From M3007 sp040080915 (lineage in GTDB: Bacteria; Bacteroidota; Bacteroidia; Chitinophagales; Saprospiraceae): a DNA stretch of 7,620 nt. Positions 1 to 6,020 of the stretch are shown in pieces. The position numbers and the translations under genes were made by a program. The stretch covers positions 1 through 7,620 of the forward strand of contig JBEBHD010000255.1 in NCBI GenBank assembly GCA_040080915.1, read 5' to 3'. Position 1 is the first letter of the stretch. The number at the start of each line of letters is the position of its first letter. A model generated the notes under the pieces. It was not told the origin of the DNA. It saw only the letters and a list, made by a program, of their open reading frames with translations, and did not search any database.

Positions 1-2793
1 GGCAAGTCGTCCATGGTGGACGAATTAGTGCGCCGCTTCTTGCTTGATTTTGAAGGTAAATCCATCGCAATCGTGTCGGTAGATCCCTCCAAGCGCAAGA
101 CCGGCGGTGCCCTGCTCGGCGACCGCATCCGCATGAACGCCATCAACGACCCGCGCGTGTTCATGCGCTCGCTGGCCACTCGGCAGTCAAACCTCGCACT
201 TTCCAAGTACGTACATGCAGCGGTGGACATCCTGAAGGCCGCCCGCTATGACCTCATCATCCTCGAAACCAGTGGCATCGGCCAGAGCGACACGGAGATC
301 GTTGACCACAGCGACCTCTCGCTGTACATAATGACCCCCGAGTTCGGCGCGGCCACACAGCTGGAAAAAATTGATATGCTCGACTTCGCCGATGTGGTGG
401 CGATCAACAAGTTCGACAAACGCGGTGCCCTCGATGCCCTGCGCGACGTGCGCAAACAAGTGCAGCGCAACCACAACGCCTGGGATCAGCCCGTGGATAC
501 GATGCCCGTGTTCGGTTGCATCGCCAGCCAGTTCAATGATCCCGGTGTGAACCAACTCTACCGCCGCGTCATTGACCTGCTGAACGAAAAATGCGGGGCT
601 GGCCTGCGCTCGCAATTTGCCATAACGGAGGAGATGTCTGAAAAAATCTACATCATTCCGCCGCAGCGCACCCGCTACCTGTCTGAAATTTCCGAAAACA
701 ACCGCAAGTACGACGAGTGGGTGCGGCAGCAGGAAAATACGGCACGGGAAATGTTTGCCCTACGCCAAGCCATGACCTCCGTTGAGAAATCGAACCTGCC
801 GAACAAGGCCGAATTGCTGGCCGGTTTGGACAAAACATTCAAGGACGTGGGCATTGGGATGGATGGCGCTTGCCGCCAAATACTCGAAACCTGGGAGGAA
901 AAACGCAACCGGTACGCTGCCGACGAGTTCGTCTATCAAGTCCGGGGAAAAGATATTCGCGTAAAAAACCACACGGAGAGCCTCAGTCACACGAAAATCC
1001 CGAAAGTGCTGTTGCCGAAATGCAAGGATTGGGGAGAAATCCTGCGCTGGTCGTTGCAAGAAAACGTACCGGGCGAATTCCCCTACACAGCGGGCGTGTT
1101 TCCGTTCAAGCGCGAGGGCGAAGACCCCACACGGATGTTTGCCGGTGAAGGCGGCCCCGAGCGCACCAACAAGCGCTTCCACTACGTTTCCCACGGCTTG
1201 CCCGCTGCACGCCTCAGTACGGCCTTCGACTCGGTGACGCTTTATGGAGAAGACCCTGACTACCGGCCTGATATTTACGGCAAAGTCGGCAACTCCGGTG
1301 TATCGGTCTGTTGCCTCGACGATGCCAAAAAACTGTACTCCGGCTTCGACCTTTGCGACCCGAAAACCTCCGTTTCGATGACCATCAACGGGCCGGCAGC
1401 GACCATCGCGGCATTTTTTATGAATGCGGCCATTGATCAGCAATGCGAGAAGTATATCCGGGAAAATGGGCTGGAGCACTTGGTGGAAGCGAAGTTGAAG
1501 GAAAAATACGATGATCGAGGGCTGCCACAGTCAGTATATGGCCAGAGTGACGGGGCGACTTCAAGTCACCCCGTCACTGGGTTGCCCGAAGGCCACAATG
1601 GCCTCGGCTTGCTCCTGCTCGGTATCACTGGCGACGAGGTGCTGCCGTCCGATGTTTATCAGAAAATAAAAGCCTACGCCCTTTCCGCCGTGCGCGGCAC
1701 TGTACAGGCCGATATTTTGAAAGAAGACCAGGCGCAAAACACCTGCATTTTTAGTACAGAATTCTCGTTGCGGGTGATGGGCGACGTGCAGGAATATTTC
1801 ATCCAGAACAAAGTCCGCAACTTCTATTCGGTGTCCATTTCCGGCTACCACATCGCCGAAGCGGGTGCCAACCCGATTTCGCAACTGGCCTTCACGCTGA
1901 GCAACGGCTTCACTTTTGTGGAATATTACCGCTCGCGCGGCATGAACGTGGACGACTTTGCTCCCAACCTCTCGTTCTTTTTTTCCAACGGCATTGACCC
2001 GGAGTACGCCGTCATTGGGCGCGTGGCGCGGCGCATTTGGGCGAAAGCCATGAAGCGGCTCTACGGCGCGAACGAACGCAGCCAGATGCTCAAGTACCAC
2101 ATCCAAACCTCCGGCCGCAGCCTGCACGCCCAGGAAATCGCCTTCAACGATATCCGCACTACCCTGCAGGCGCTGTACGCCATTTACGACAACTGCAACT
2201 CGCTGCACACCAATGCATACGACGAGGCTATCACTACACCCACGGAAGAATCGGTGCGCCGGGCCATGGCGATCCAGTTGATTATCAACAAAGAACTGGG
2301 CTTGGCGAAGAATGAAAACCCGCTGCAAGGGTCGTTCATCATCGAAGAATTGACCGACTTGGTGGAAGAGGCTGTGCTATCGGAATTTGACCGGATCACC
2401 GAGCGCGGCAGCGTGCTGGGGGCGATGGAAACCATGTACCAGCGCGGCAAAATCCAGGAGGAAAGCCTGTACTACGAAACCCTGAAGCACACCGGCGAAC
2501 TGCCGCTTATCGGGGTCAACACTTTCCTTTCGAAGGATGGCTCGCCGACCATCCTGCCCCGGGAGGTCATCCGCGCCACAGAGGAAGAAAAAGAGGCGCA
2601 AATCCAGACATTGCAGAACCTGCACGCGGCAAACGCGCACCTGTCGAAAGATGCGATGCGCCGCCTGCAGAAAGCCGCCGTGCGCAACGAAAACGTATTC
2701 GCCGAACTCATGGAGGCGGTGAAAACGTGCTCACTTGGGCAGGTTACGAATGCGCTGTTTGCGGTGGGCGGGCAGTATCGGAGGAATATGTGA
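1..2793 (+). CDS. icmF: Fused isobutyryl-CoA mutase IcmF, 5' end outside the window
   Basis: Adenosylcobalamin-dependent enzyme that interconverts isobutyryl-CoA and n-butyryl-CoA in the cytoplasm, fused to its own MeaI-type GTPase chaperone. The frame is open from base 1, so the gene is cut by the window edge; 930 residues are visible and the N-terminal B12-binding domain and start of the G domain are missing. Visible residues begin with the GKSS end of Walker A. DPS (28-30), ETSGIGQSD (89-97) and NKFD (136-139) are further GTPase motifs. After a linker, the mutase barrel starts near residue 345 (PYTAGVFPFKREGEDPTR). F380 and Q579 sit where the Streptomyces isobutyryl-CoA mutase has F80/Q198 and methylmalonyl-CoA mutase has Y89/R207, supporting isobutyryl/butyryl specificity. 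H617 in SGYHIAEAGA is the expected active-site histidine. The C-terminal half is highly conserved and ends in GGQYRRNM. An unusual 11-codon palindromic insert occupies 1546-1578. Identification is secure; the substrate call is by motif alignment from memory. Confidence 0.97.
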   Translation, partial: GKSSMVDELVRRFLLDFEGKSIAIVSVDPSKRKTGGALLGDRIRMNAINDPRVFMRSLATRQSNLALSKYVHAAVDILKAARYDLIILETSGIGQSDTEIVDHSDLSLYIMTPEFGAATQLEKIDMLDFADVVAINKFDKRGALDALRDVRKQVQRNHNAWDQPVDTMPVFGCIASQFNDPGVNQLYRRVIDLLNEKCGAGLRSQFAITEEMSEKIYIIPPQRTRYLSEISENNRKYDEWVRQQENTAREMFALRQAMTSVEKSNLPNKAELLAGLDKTFKDVGIGMDGACRQILETWEEKRNRYAADEFVYQVRGKDIRVKNHTESLSHTKIPKVLLPKCKDWGEILRWSLQENVPGEFPYTAGVFPFKREGEDPTRMFAGEGGPERTNKRFHYVSHGLPAARLSTAFDSVTLYGEDPDYRPDIYGKVGNSGVSVCCLDDAKKLYSGFDLCDPKTSVSMTINGPAATIAAFFMNAAIDQQCEKYIRENGLEHLVEAKLKEKYDDRGLPQSVYGQSDGATSSHPVTGLPEGHNGLGLLLLGITGDEVLPSDVYQKIKAYALSAVRGTVQADILKEDQAQNTCIFSTEFSLRVMGDVQEYFIQNKVRNFYSVSISGYHIAEAGANPISQLAFTLSNGFTFVEYYRSRGMNVDDFAPNLSFFFSNGIDPEYAVIGRVARRIWAKAMKRLYGANERSQMLKYHIQTSGRSLHAQEIAFNDIRTTLQALYAIYDNCNSLHTNAYDEAITTPTEESVRRAMAIQLIINKELGLAKNENPLQGSFIIEELTDLVEEAVLSEFDRITERGSVLGAMETMYQRGKIQEESLYYETLKHTGELPLIGVNTFLSKDGSPTILPREVIRATEEEKEAQIQTLQNLHAANAHLSKDAMRRLQKAAVRNENVFAELMEAVKTCSLGQVTNALFAVGGQYRRNM
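1546..1578 (+). repeat. 33-bp in-frame palindromic insert inside icmF
   Basis: The arms AGTGACGGGG (1546-1555) and CCCCGTCACT (1569-1578) are perfect 10-bp inverted repeats. Between them, after one C/A mismatch, GACT (1557-1560) pairs with AGTC (1564-1567) around a TCA loop, giving 14 pairs in 33 bases. It starts on a codon boundary and is exactly 11 codons, encoding SDGATSSHPVT. From memory, other IcmF proteins pass from a Y-x-G motif almost directly to LPEGHNGLGL here, so the hairpin appears to equal the extra residues. No target-site duplication is evident. Confidence 0.75.
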
Positions 2794-2804
2794 TTCACTG
2801 GCAG

Positions 2805-3278
2805 TCAGTTCCCCGCAGCATCTGCAGTCCAAATCTCCCGATGGATTTTCCAAGCGTTACCCTCTTGCCGCCAGACGACCACGAACTTGCCTTTTTCAAA
2901 ACTGGTGCCTTCGTCGTCCAATAGCTCGTACACGCCCGTCTCAATCACGTTGTCGGCATTCCCAAAAATTTCTTCCGCCGTCACCTTCACGGAAAAGGGC
3001 GGCGCGTCGGCGGGCGCTTTGAAAAAAGCGATGATATTGTTCAAGCCGGTGATCTTGGGCACACCCGCTGGCATGACCCAAGCCCCTTGCGTGTAGACCG
3101 ACGCAAAAAACGCAGGGTCGCCTTTAGCCCGCAGGCCGTACGTTTCGTTCGCCTTGTTGATGTGTGCTTTAACCGGCTCCAAATCGAACGGCTTTTCCAT
3201 GACAGCGGGAGTTTGTTGTGTGCAGGCGGCTGCGAAAAAAAGTACCGCCAAGCCAATCTGTGTGTAAAGATTTTTCAT
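2805..3278 (-). CDS. Putative lipoprotein with DUF4440/SnoaL-like (NTF2-fold) domain
   Basis: A 157-residue protein. The start at 3278 is chosen over the upstream in-frame ATG at 3404 because it gives a clean lipoprotein signal (MKNLYTQIGLAVLFFAAAC) with the lipid-modified cysteine at residue 19; the lipobox AAAC is slightly degenerate at -3. The mature part (about 32-152) fits the DUF4440/SnoaL-like NTF2 fold: an N-terminal helix with NKANETYGLRAKGD, then FFASVYTQGAWVMPAGVPKI, and a typical C-terminal strand pair, VVVWRQEGNAWKIHREIW (134-151). Such domains act as small-molecule pockets or orphan enzymes; no catalytic role can be assigned. The stop lies 11 bp from the icmF stop, converging. 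A weak promoter candidate lies upstream (GTCGTTTG on the minus strand at 3318-3325, with TTG 21 nt before it). The family call is by pattern only. Confidence 0.8.
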   Translation of the reverse strand: MKNLYTQIGLAVLFFAAACTQQTPAVMEKPFDLEPVKAHINKANETYGLRAKGDPAFFASVYTQGAWVMPAGVPKITGLNNIIAFFKAPADAPPFSVKVTAEEIFGNADNVIETGVYELLDDEGTSFEKGKFVVVWRQEGNAWKIHREIWTADAAGN

Positions 3279-3384
3279 AAAAATGGGTGTTGTGTTGAAC
3301 GTTAAAATTGTGAAACACAAACGACCCGGCTTGACACAAAAAGTTGCAAGCGTTTTTCCGACCCGTCTCCGAGTAACCATCCTC

Positions 3385-3413
3385 AAAAAAAACTGCCGCA
3401 CCACCAGCGGGCA
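3385..3413 (-). terminator. Intrinsic terminator-like hairpin with T8 tract, downstream of the DUF2461 gene
   Basis: Read on the minus strand, a stem pairs TGCC(C)GC with GCGGCA (six pairs with one bulged C, 7-nt loop; 3394-3413) and is followed by G and eight T (3385-3392). It lies about 90 bp past the DUF2461 stop and before the lipoprotein start, so it would end the tfoX-zinc protein-DUF2461 transcript and leave the lipoprotein gene as a separate unit. The stem is short, so strength is uncertain. Confidence 0.5.
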
Positions 3414-3501
3414 TTTAGGCGACTACACTTTTTCTCAGCGAAATCGTAACAGTTTAGCCTGATAAGCCAATGTGGTATTTTGGGGTACATCGCTCCCCTC
3501 C

Positions 3502-4167
3502 TCAATCCGTTGACCGGTTCAAAAACCGATCGAACGGGTGCAACGCCCGGAACGCCTCCGCGCAATGCCGCAGGAAGCCGTCCGACAGCACTTGATCGTC
3601 GGTGCAGTAGTGAGTAGCGAGGAAACTTTTGTGCTTCAGCAGCTCAATAGCGGGGTGGTCAGCGGGATAGTCCTTCGGCAAGGTCTTGAGTTTTTCGCCT
3701 TCCATCTCACCGAAGTATTTTTTGAAATCCTTGTCGTTTAGGATGCCCATAAACTCGTCGGTGCAATAAGCAATTTCCTGCCGGATGGCCTTCAGCCAGG
3801 CGCTTTCGGGCACGTAGGCACCGCCGGCAAGAAAACTGTCGCCCGGCTCAAGGTGGAGGTAGTAGCCCGCCCGGGTATGGATTTCCGATTTTTTAGGCGC
3901 AGGGGTAACGTGTGCGCCGAAGTGGGTTTTATAGGGCGATTTATCCTTGGAAAAACGCACGTCGCGGTAAATTCGAAACACGCAATCCTTGGCCCCATAG
4001 TGCGCAATGCCGGGGTCGAATTTGGCAATCTCGCCGATGAGTGCGTCGGTAAAGGCAAGAAATTCCTTGTGCGCCGACTCGTAGCGGGTCTTGTTGGCCG
4101 TGAACCAGTCGCGGTTGTTGTTCTCCTTCAGTTCCGCCAAAAACTGGAAAGTAGGTGAGTTGATCAT
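3502..4167 (-). CDS. DUF2461 (TIGR02453-like) protein of unknown function
   Basis: A cytoplasmic-looking protein of 221 residues, the usual size for DUF2461. The start at 4167 (MINSPTFQFL) is preferred to an ATG at 4254 because family proteins begin a few residues before FL-x-EL-x-NN-RDWF; the longer version would read through the tandem repeat and overlap the upstream gene. Recognisable blocks are NNNRDWFTANKTRYE (16-30), VFRIYRDVRFSKDKSPYKTH (63-82), GYYLHLEPGDSFLAGGAYVP (101-120) and KTLPKDYPADHPAIELLKHK (161-180). The middle block, rich in arginine, lysine and aspartate, is the family signature. The biochemical role of this family is not known to me. It follows the zinc protein gene by 49 bp, probably in one transcript, and its leader is a G-free tandem repeat that runs into the start codon. 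Confidence 0.9.
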   Translation of the reverse strand: MINSPTFQFLAELKENNNRDWFTANKTRYESAHKEFLAFTDALIGEIAKFDPGIAHYGAKDCVFRIYRDVRFSKDKSPYKTHFGAHVTPAPKKSEIHTRAGYYLHLEPGDSFLAGGAYVPESAWLKAIRQEIAYCTDEFMGILNDKDFKKYFGEMEGEKLKTLPKDYPADHPAIELLKHKSFLATHYCTDDQVLSDGFLRHCAEAFRALHPFDRFLNRSTD

Positions 4168-4193
4168 TGAGTGATTGAGTGATTGATTGAGTG
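4166..4193 (-). repeat. 8-bp tandem repeat overlapping the DUF2461 start codon
   Basis: On the plus strand the unit is ATTGAGTG: copies at 4166-4173 and 4174-4181, an extra ATTG at 4182-4185, and a third copy at 4186-4193. On the transcribed strand this reads as CACTCAAT units, and the last unit supplies the A and T of the ATG at 4167. From 4200 down to the start codon the leader contains no G, so it should be unstructured. The core ATCACTCA recurs in the 7476-7516 repeat. Confidence 0.85.
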
Positions 4194-4216
4194 AGAGAGG
4201 ATGGTTGTTGGAAATA

Positions 4217-5467
4217 TCAGTGCTCCTCCGGCCGGCCCAGAATGCGCCCTTCACCGTGTGTTTTTTTCAGCGCTTCCTCCTCTTTTCGCTCTTCGTCAGT
4301 GGCGACGGGTTGGCCTATAGTTTCGAGGTCGGGTTGACCAGCATCCACCCAGGCGGTGTACCAGGCACAGGCCACAGCGTGTATAGCCGCACGCAACTGG
4401 CGCTCCACCATGCCGTCAAGGGCCGTTTGGTAGGCGTTGGCAAAATCGCGGCACTGGGTAATCACGACCGAGTTTCCACGCATATCGGGGCACATTTGAT
4501 GGTCTTGCGGGAAAGTGTGGCGCAGTTGGCGCTCGATGGCGAGCACGGTGTCCACCATGGAGTTGCTGGTCAAGACCATGTCCCAGAAAAAATCGGTTGT
4601 GCGGGGTATGTAGTCGGGCTTGCCAACAAAGTAATCGTACTGCTCGTCAGCAAAGAGTTCAGGAATGCGGCTTTCCCAAAAAGCGTGGATGCCCGTCTGA
4701 CCGGTTTTTTGACCGTTGTAGTTGCTGGTGGTGTGCAGGGGAACGTGCGCATCGCCGATGTAATGGCCCATATCGGCACTAAGGCGGAGTATGCGTTTGG
4801 CATCGCGGTTTCGGAAAGCAGCGGTCAGGTCGCGCTGCATTTTTTGCAGGTGCCAGGGCAAGACACCGTGCGCGGAGAGGCTTTCGCGGTAAAAAGCCGT
4901 GCGTAGAGCGGGCGGTTCCACGCCATTTTGGCGCAAACAGGCCGTGAGCGTGTCCGGGTCCAGGTTTTTTTCCGGGTCGTTGAAGAGCGGAGCGATGTGA
5001 CGGGCAAAGTATCCGCGCCAGTAGACTTCCGGCTCTAAAGGCTGGGGGCGCTCTCCGCCGAACAATAGCACGGTGTCGCCCGCAGGGGTGGTGCCCCAAA
5101 TGTCGGCGTATTGCAAAAGCGCCTCCGTGAACGTTCGGGGCAGCCCGTCGAAGGGTGGTTTGCCGTGCTCATCCAGGTCAATGAAGTGGCGCGGGCCTTC
5201 CCAAGGAGTAGCGTAGCGGCGCATATCGGGGTCGGTGGCATGGTCGGAAATCCAGTCAATGTTGGGTTTGAAAAACACCATCATTTCCGGCGGCAGGGTC
5301 AGCACAGCGAGCCGGTTGATGCGGCGGTGAGCGAAAAAACCCCAGACGATTTCGGTTTTTTCCACCGTGACCAGACCCGGCACCCTACGTTCTGTGCCGC
5401 CGCGACTCATGGCCAGTGTACTGGCCAGCATGCTTGCGATGGCAAGGGAAAAAAGCGCTCTTTGCAT
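4217..5467 (-). CDS. Secreted S1/P1-nuclease / zinc-dependent phospholipase C-like protein
   Basis: A 416-residue probable metal-dependent phosphodiesterase of the S1/P1 nuclease - phospholipase C fold, a mostly helical trinuclear-zinc enzyme acting outside the cytoplasm. The start at 5467 is chosen because MQRALFSLAIASMLASTLAM forms a Sec signal; the longer frame from 5572 would overlap tfoX. Candidate metal ligands appear in family order: W42 and H47 (WGFFAHRRIN), D79/D81 (HATDPDMRRY), H94 (PRHFIDLD), H235, D239, H241 and H245 (GHYIGDAHVPLH), and H261 with E265 (HAFWES). The carboxy end (from about 388) is a charged tail, probably disordered. Unusually, about 20 residues separate the likely signal cleavage site from W42; in P1-type enzymes the equivalent Trp is the mature N-terminus. 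Whether it cuts nucleic acid or phospholipid cannot be read from the sequence. It lies 47 bp after tfoX and has a plausible promoter of its own. Confidence 0.85.
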   Translation of the reverse strand: MQRALFSLAIASMLASTLAMSRGGTERRVPGLVTVEKTEIVWGFFAHRRINRLAVLTLPPEMMVFFKPNIDWISDHATDPDMRRYATPWEGPRHFIDLDEHGKPPFDGLPRTFTEALLQYADIWGTTPAGDTVLLFGGERPQPLEPEVYWRGYFARHIAPLFNDPEKNLDPDTLTACLRQNGVEPPALRTAFYRESLSAHGVLPWHLQKMQRDLTAAFRNRDAKRILRLSADMGHYIGDAHVPLHTTSNYNGQKTGQTGIHAFWESRIPELFADEQYDYFVGKPDYIPRTTDFFWDMVLTSNSMVDTVLAIERQLRHTFPQDHQMCPDMRGNSVVITQCRDFANAYQTALDGMVERQLRAAIHAVACAWYTAWVDAGQPDLETIGQPVATDEERKEEEALKKTHGEGRILGRPEEH

Positions 5468-5482
5468 CGGTGTATTTTTCCC

Positions 5483-5511
5483 GAAAGGTACGCTGTTCAG
5501 TAAAACTGCAA
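5483..5511 (-). promoter_or_regulatory. Candidate Bacteroidota promoter for the S1/P1-like gene
   Basis: On the minus strand TTG (5509-5511) is followed by an 18-nt spacer and TACCTTTC (5483-5490), matching the TTG / TAnnTTTG consensus except for the last base. The start codon is 15 bp further on, so the leader would be very short. It fits entirely between the tfoX stop and this gene, suggesting the zinc protein can be expressed independently of tfoX. Confidence 0.45.
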
Positions 5512-5514
5512 CCC

Positions 5515-5853
5515 TCACTTCTTCTTGCTCGCTTTGGCCTTGGGGTTGAATTCCAGGCATTTTTCCACCCAAAAAACGAGGTCGCGGTCAGACTCGTAAC
5601 CCACGGGGTCAATCATCAAAAAACCCGGCATGGCCCTGCCGCCGTGGATCATGGCCGAAGCGCCGGGCCGTTGGGTCAGGCCAGCCTCCTCGGCAGGGTC
5701 CACACGTGCCATGATACCGCCTTTGTAGGTGCCGGTGAGCATTTTATCATCCACCATGAAGCAGTCGCCGCCGAACATACGCTTGTGCTCGAAAGTGATG
5801 CCTTTGGCGGTGAGGATGTCGGCGATACGTGTCGCTGTGATGTGATTTTCCAT
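5515..5853 (-). CDS. TfoX/Sxy family N-terminal domain protein
   Basis: A small cytoplasmic protein of 112 residues made of one TfoX N-terminal domain. The signature is KRMFGGDCFMVDDKMLTGTY (24-43), in which the RMFGG turn and the V-D-D-K-M hairpin are characteristic, followed by GGIMARVDP and a C-terminal helix (DLVFWVEKCLEFNP, 91-104) with a lysine-rich tail. In gammaproteobacteria the two-domain TfoX/Sxy protein activates competence genes together with CRP; this copy lacks the C-terminal domain, as is common in Bacteroidota, and no competence role should be assumed. Lysine-rich tails can bind nucleic acid, but that is inference. It is first in a minus-strand run with the zinc protein and DUF2461, divergent from the gene at 6021. 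Confidence 0.88.
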   Translation of the reverse strand: MENHITATRIADILTAKGITFEHKRMFGGDCFMVDDKMLTGTYKGGIMARVDPAEEAGLTQRPGASAMIHGGRAMPGFLMIDPVGYESDRDLVFWVEKCLEFNPKAKASKKK

Positions 5854-5887
5854 AGTTTGGCGGCCAAGTGTGCTGTCAAGGCGGGAA

Positions 5888-5895
5888 CAAATTTA
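5888..5895 (-). promoter_or_regulatory. Candidate -7 element for tfoX
   Basis: On the minus strand this is TAAATTTG, a full match to the Bacteroidota -7 consensus TAnnTTTG, about 34 bp before the tfoX ATG. No TTG occurs at the expected -33 distance; that place is taken by an A/T-tract (5909-5926), which might substitute as an upstream element. Confidence is limited by the missing -33. Confidence 0.4.
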
Positions 5896-5908
5896 GCGGC
5901 GCTTCCTG

Positions 5909-5926
5909 ATTTTTTTTGGAAAAAAA
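5909..5926. other. T8-GG-A8 tract between divergent genes
   Basis: Eight T, two G and eight A form a symmetric A/T-tract in the 167-bp gap between the divergently read tfoX gene and the gene at 6021. Such tracts bend or stiffen DNA and can act as upstream promoter elements; it covers the -33 position of the candidate tfoX promoter. No regulator site is recognisable. Confidence 0.4.
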
Positions 5927-5983
5927 ATTATTGGTTGAAACCTGCGCATCCATACGCCAAAACGCAGCGTTCACGAATTGGTT

Positions 5984-6015
5984 TTGCCCAGGTTTGGCCC
6001 TTTTTCGGAATTTTA
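5984..6015 (+). promoter_or_regulatory. Weak promoter candidate for the gene at 6021
   Basis: TTG at 5984-5986 precedes GAATTTTA (6008-6015) by 21 nt. The second element matches TAnnTTTG at only four of six fixed positions. Transcription would start practically at the ATG, giving a leaderless or nearly leaderless mRNA. Offered only because no better match is seen in the gap. Confidence 0.22.
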
Positions 6016-6020
6016 GCCCC

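Noticed and set aside
760..1479. Open frame of 239 codons on the minus strand inside icmF
   Set aside because: It lies antisense to highly conserved mutase codons, has no recognisable domain, and long antisense frames are expected in GC-rich coding DNA.
1546..1578. The icmF hairpin as a transcription terminator or attenuator
   Set aside because: It lies in the middle of an intact coding region and no T tract follows either arm.
1561..2328. Open frame of 255 codons on the minus strand inside icmF
   Set aside because: Also antisense to strongly conserved IcmF sequence; the product is unlike any family I know.
3015..3030. CGCTTT-GAAA-AAAGCG hairpin
   Set aside because: It sits inside the lipoprotein coding region with no T tract or other context; a six-base stem is expected by chance.
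4187..4906. Open frame of 239 codons on the plus strand
   Set aside because: It is the reverse of the zinc protein gene, whose metal-binding motifs prove the minus strand is coding.
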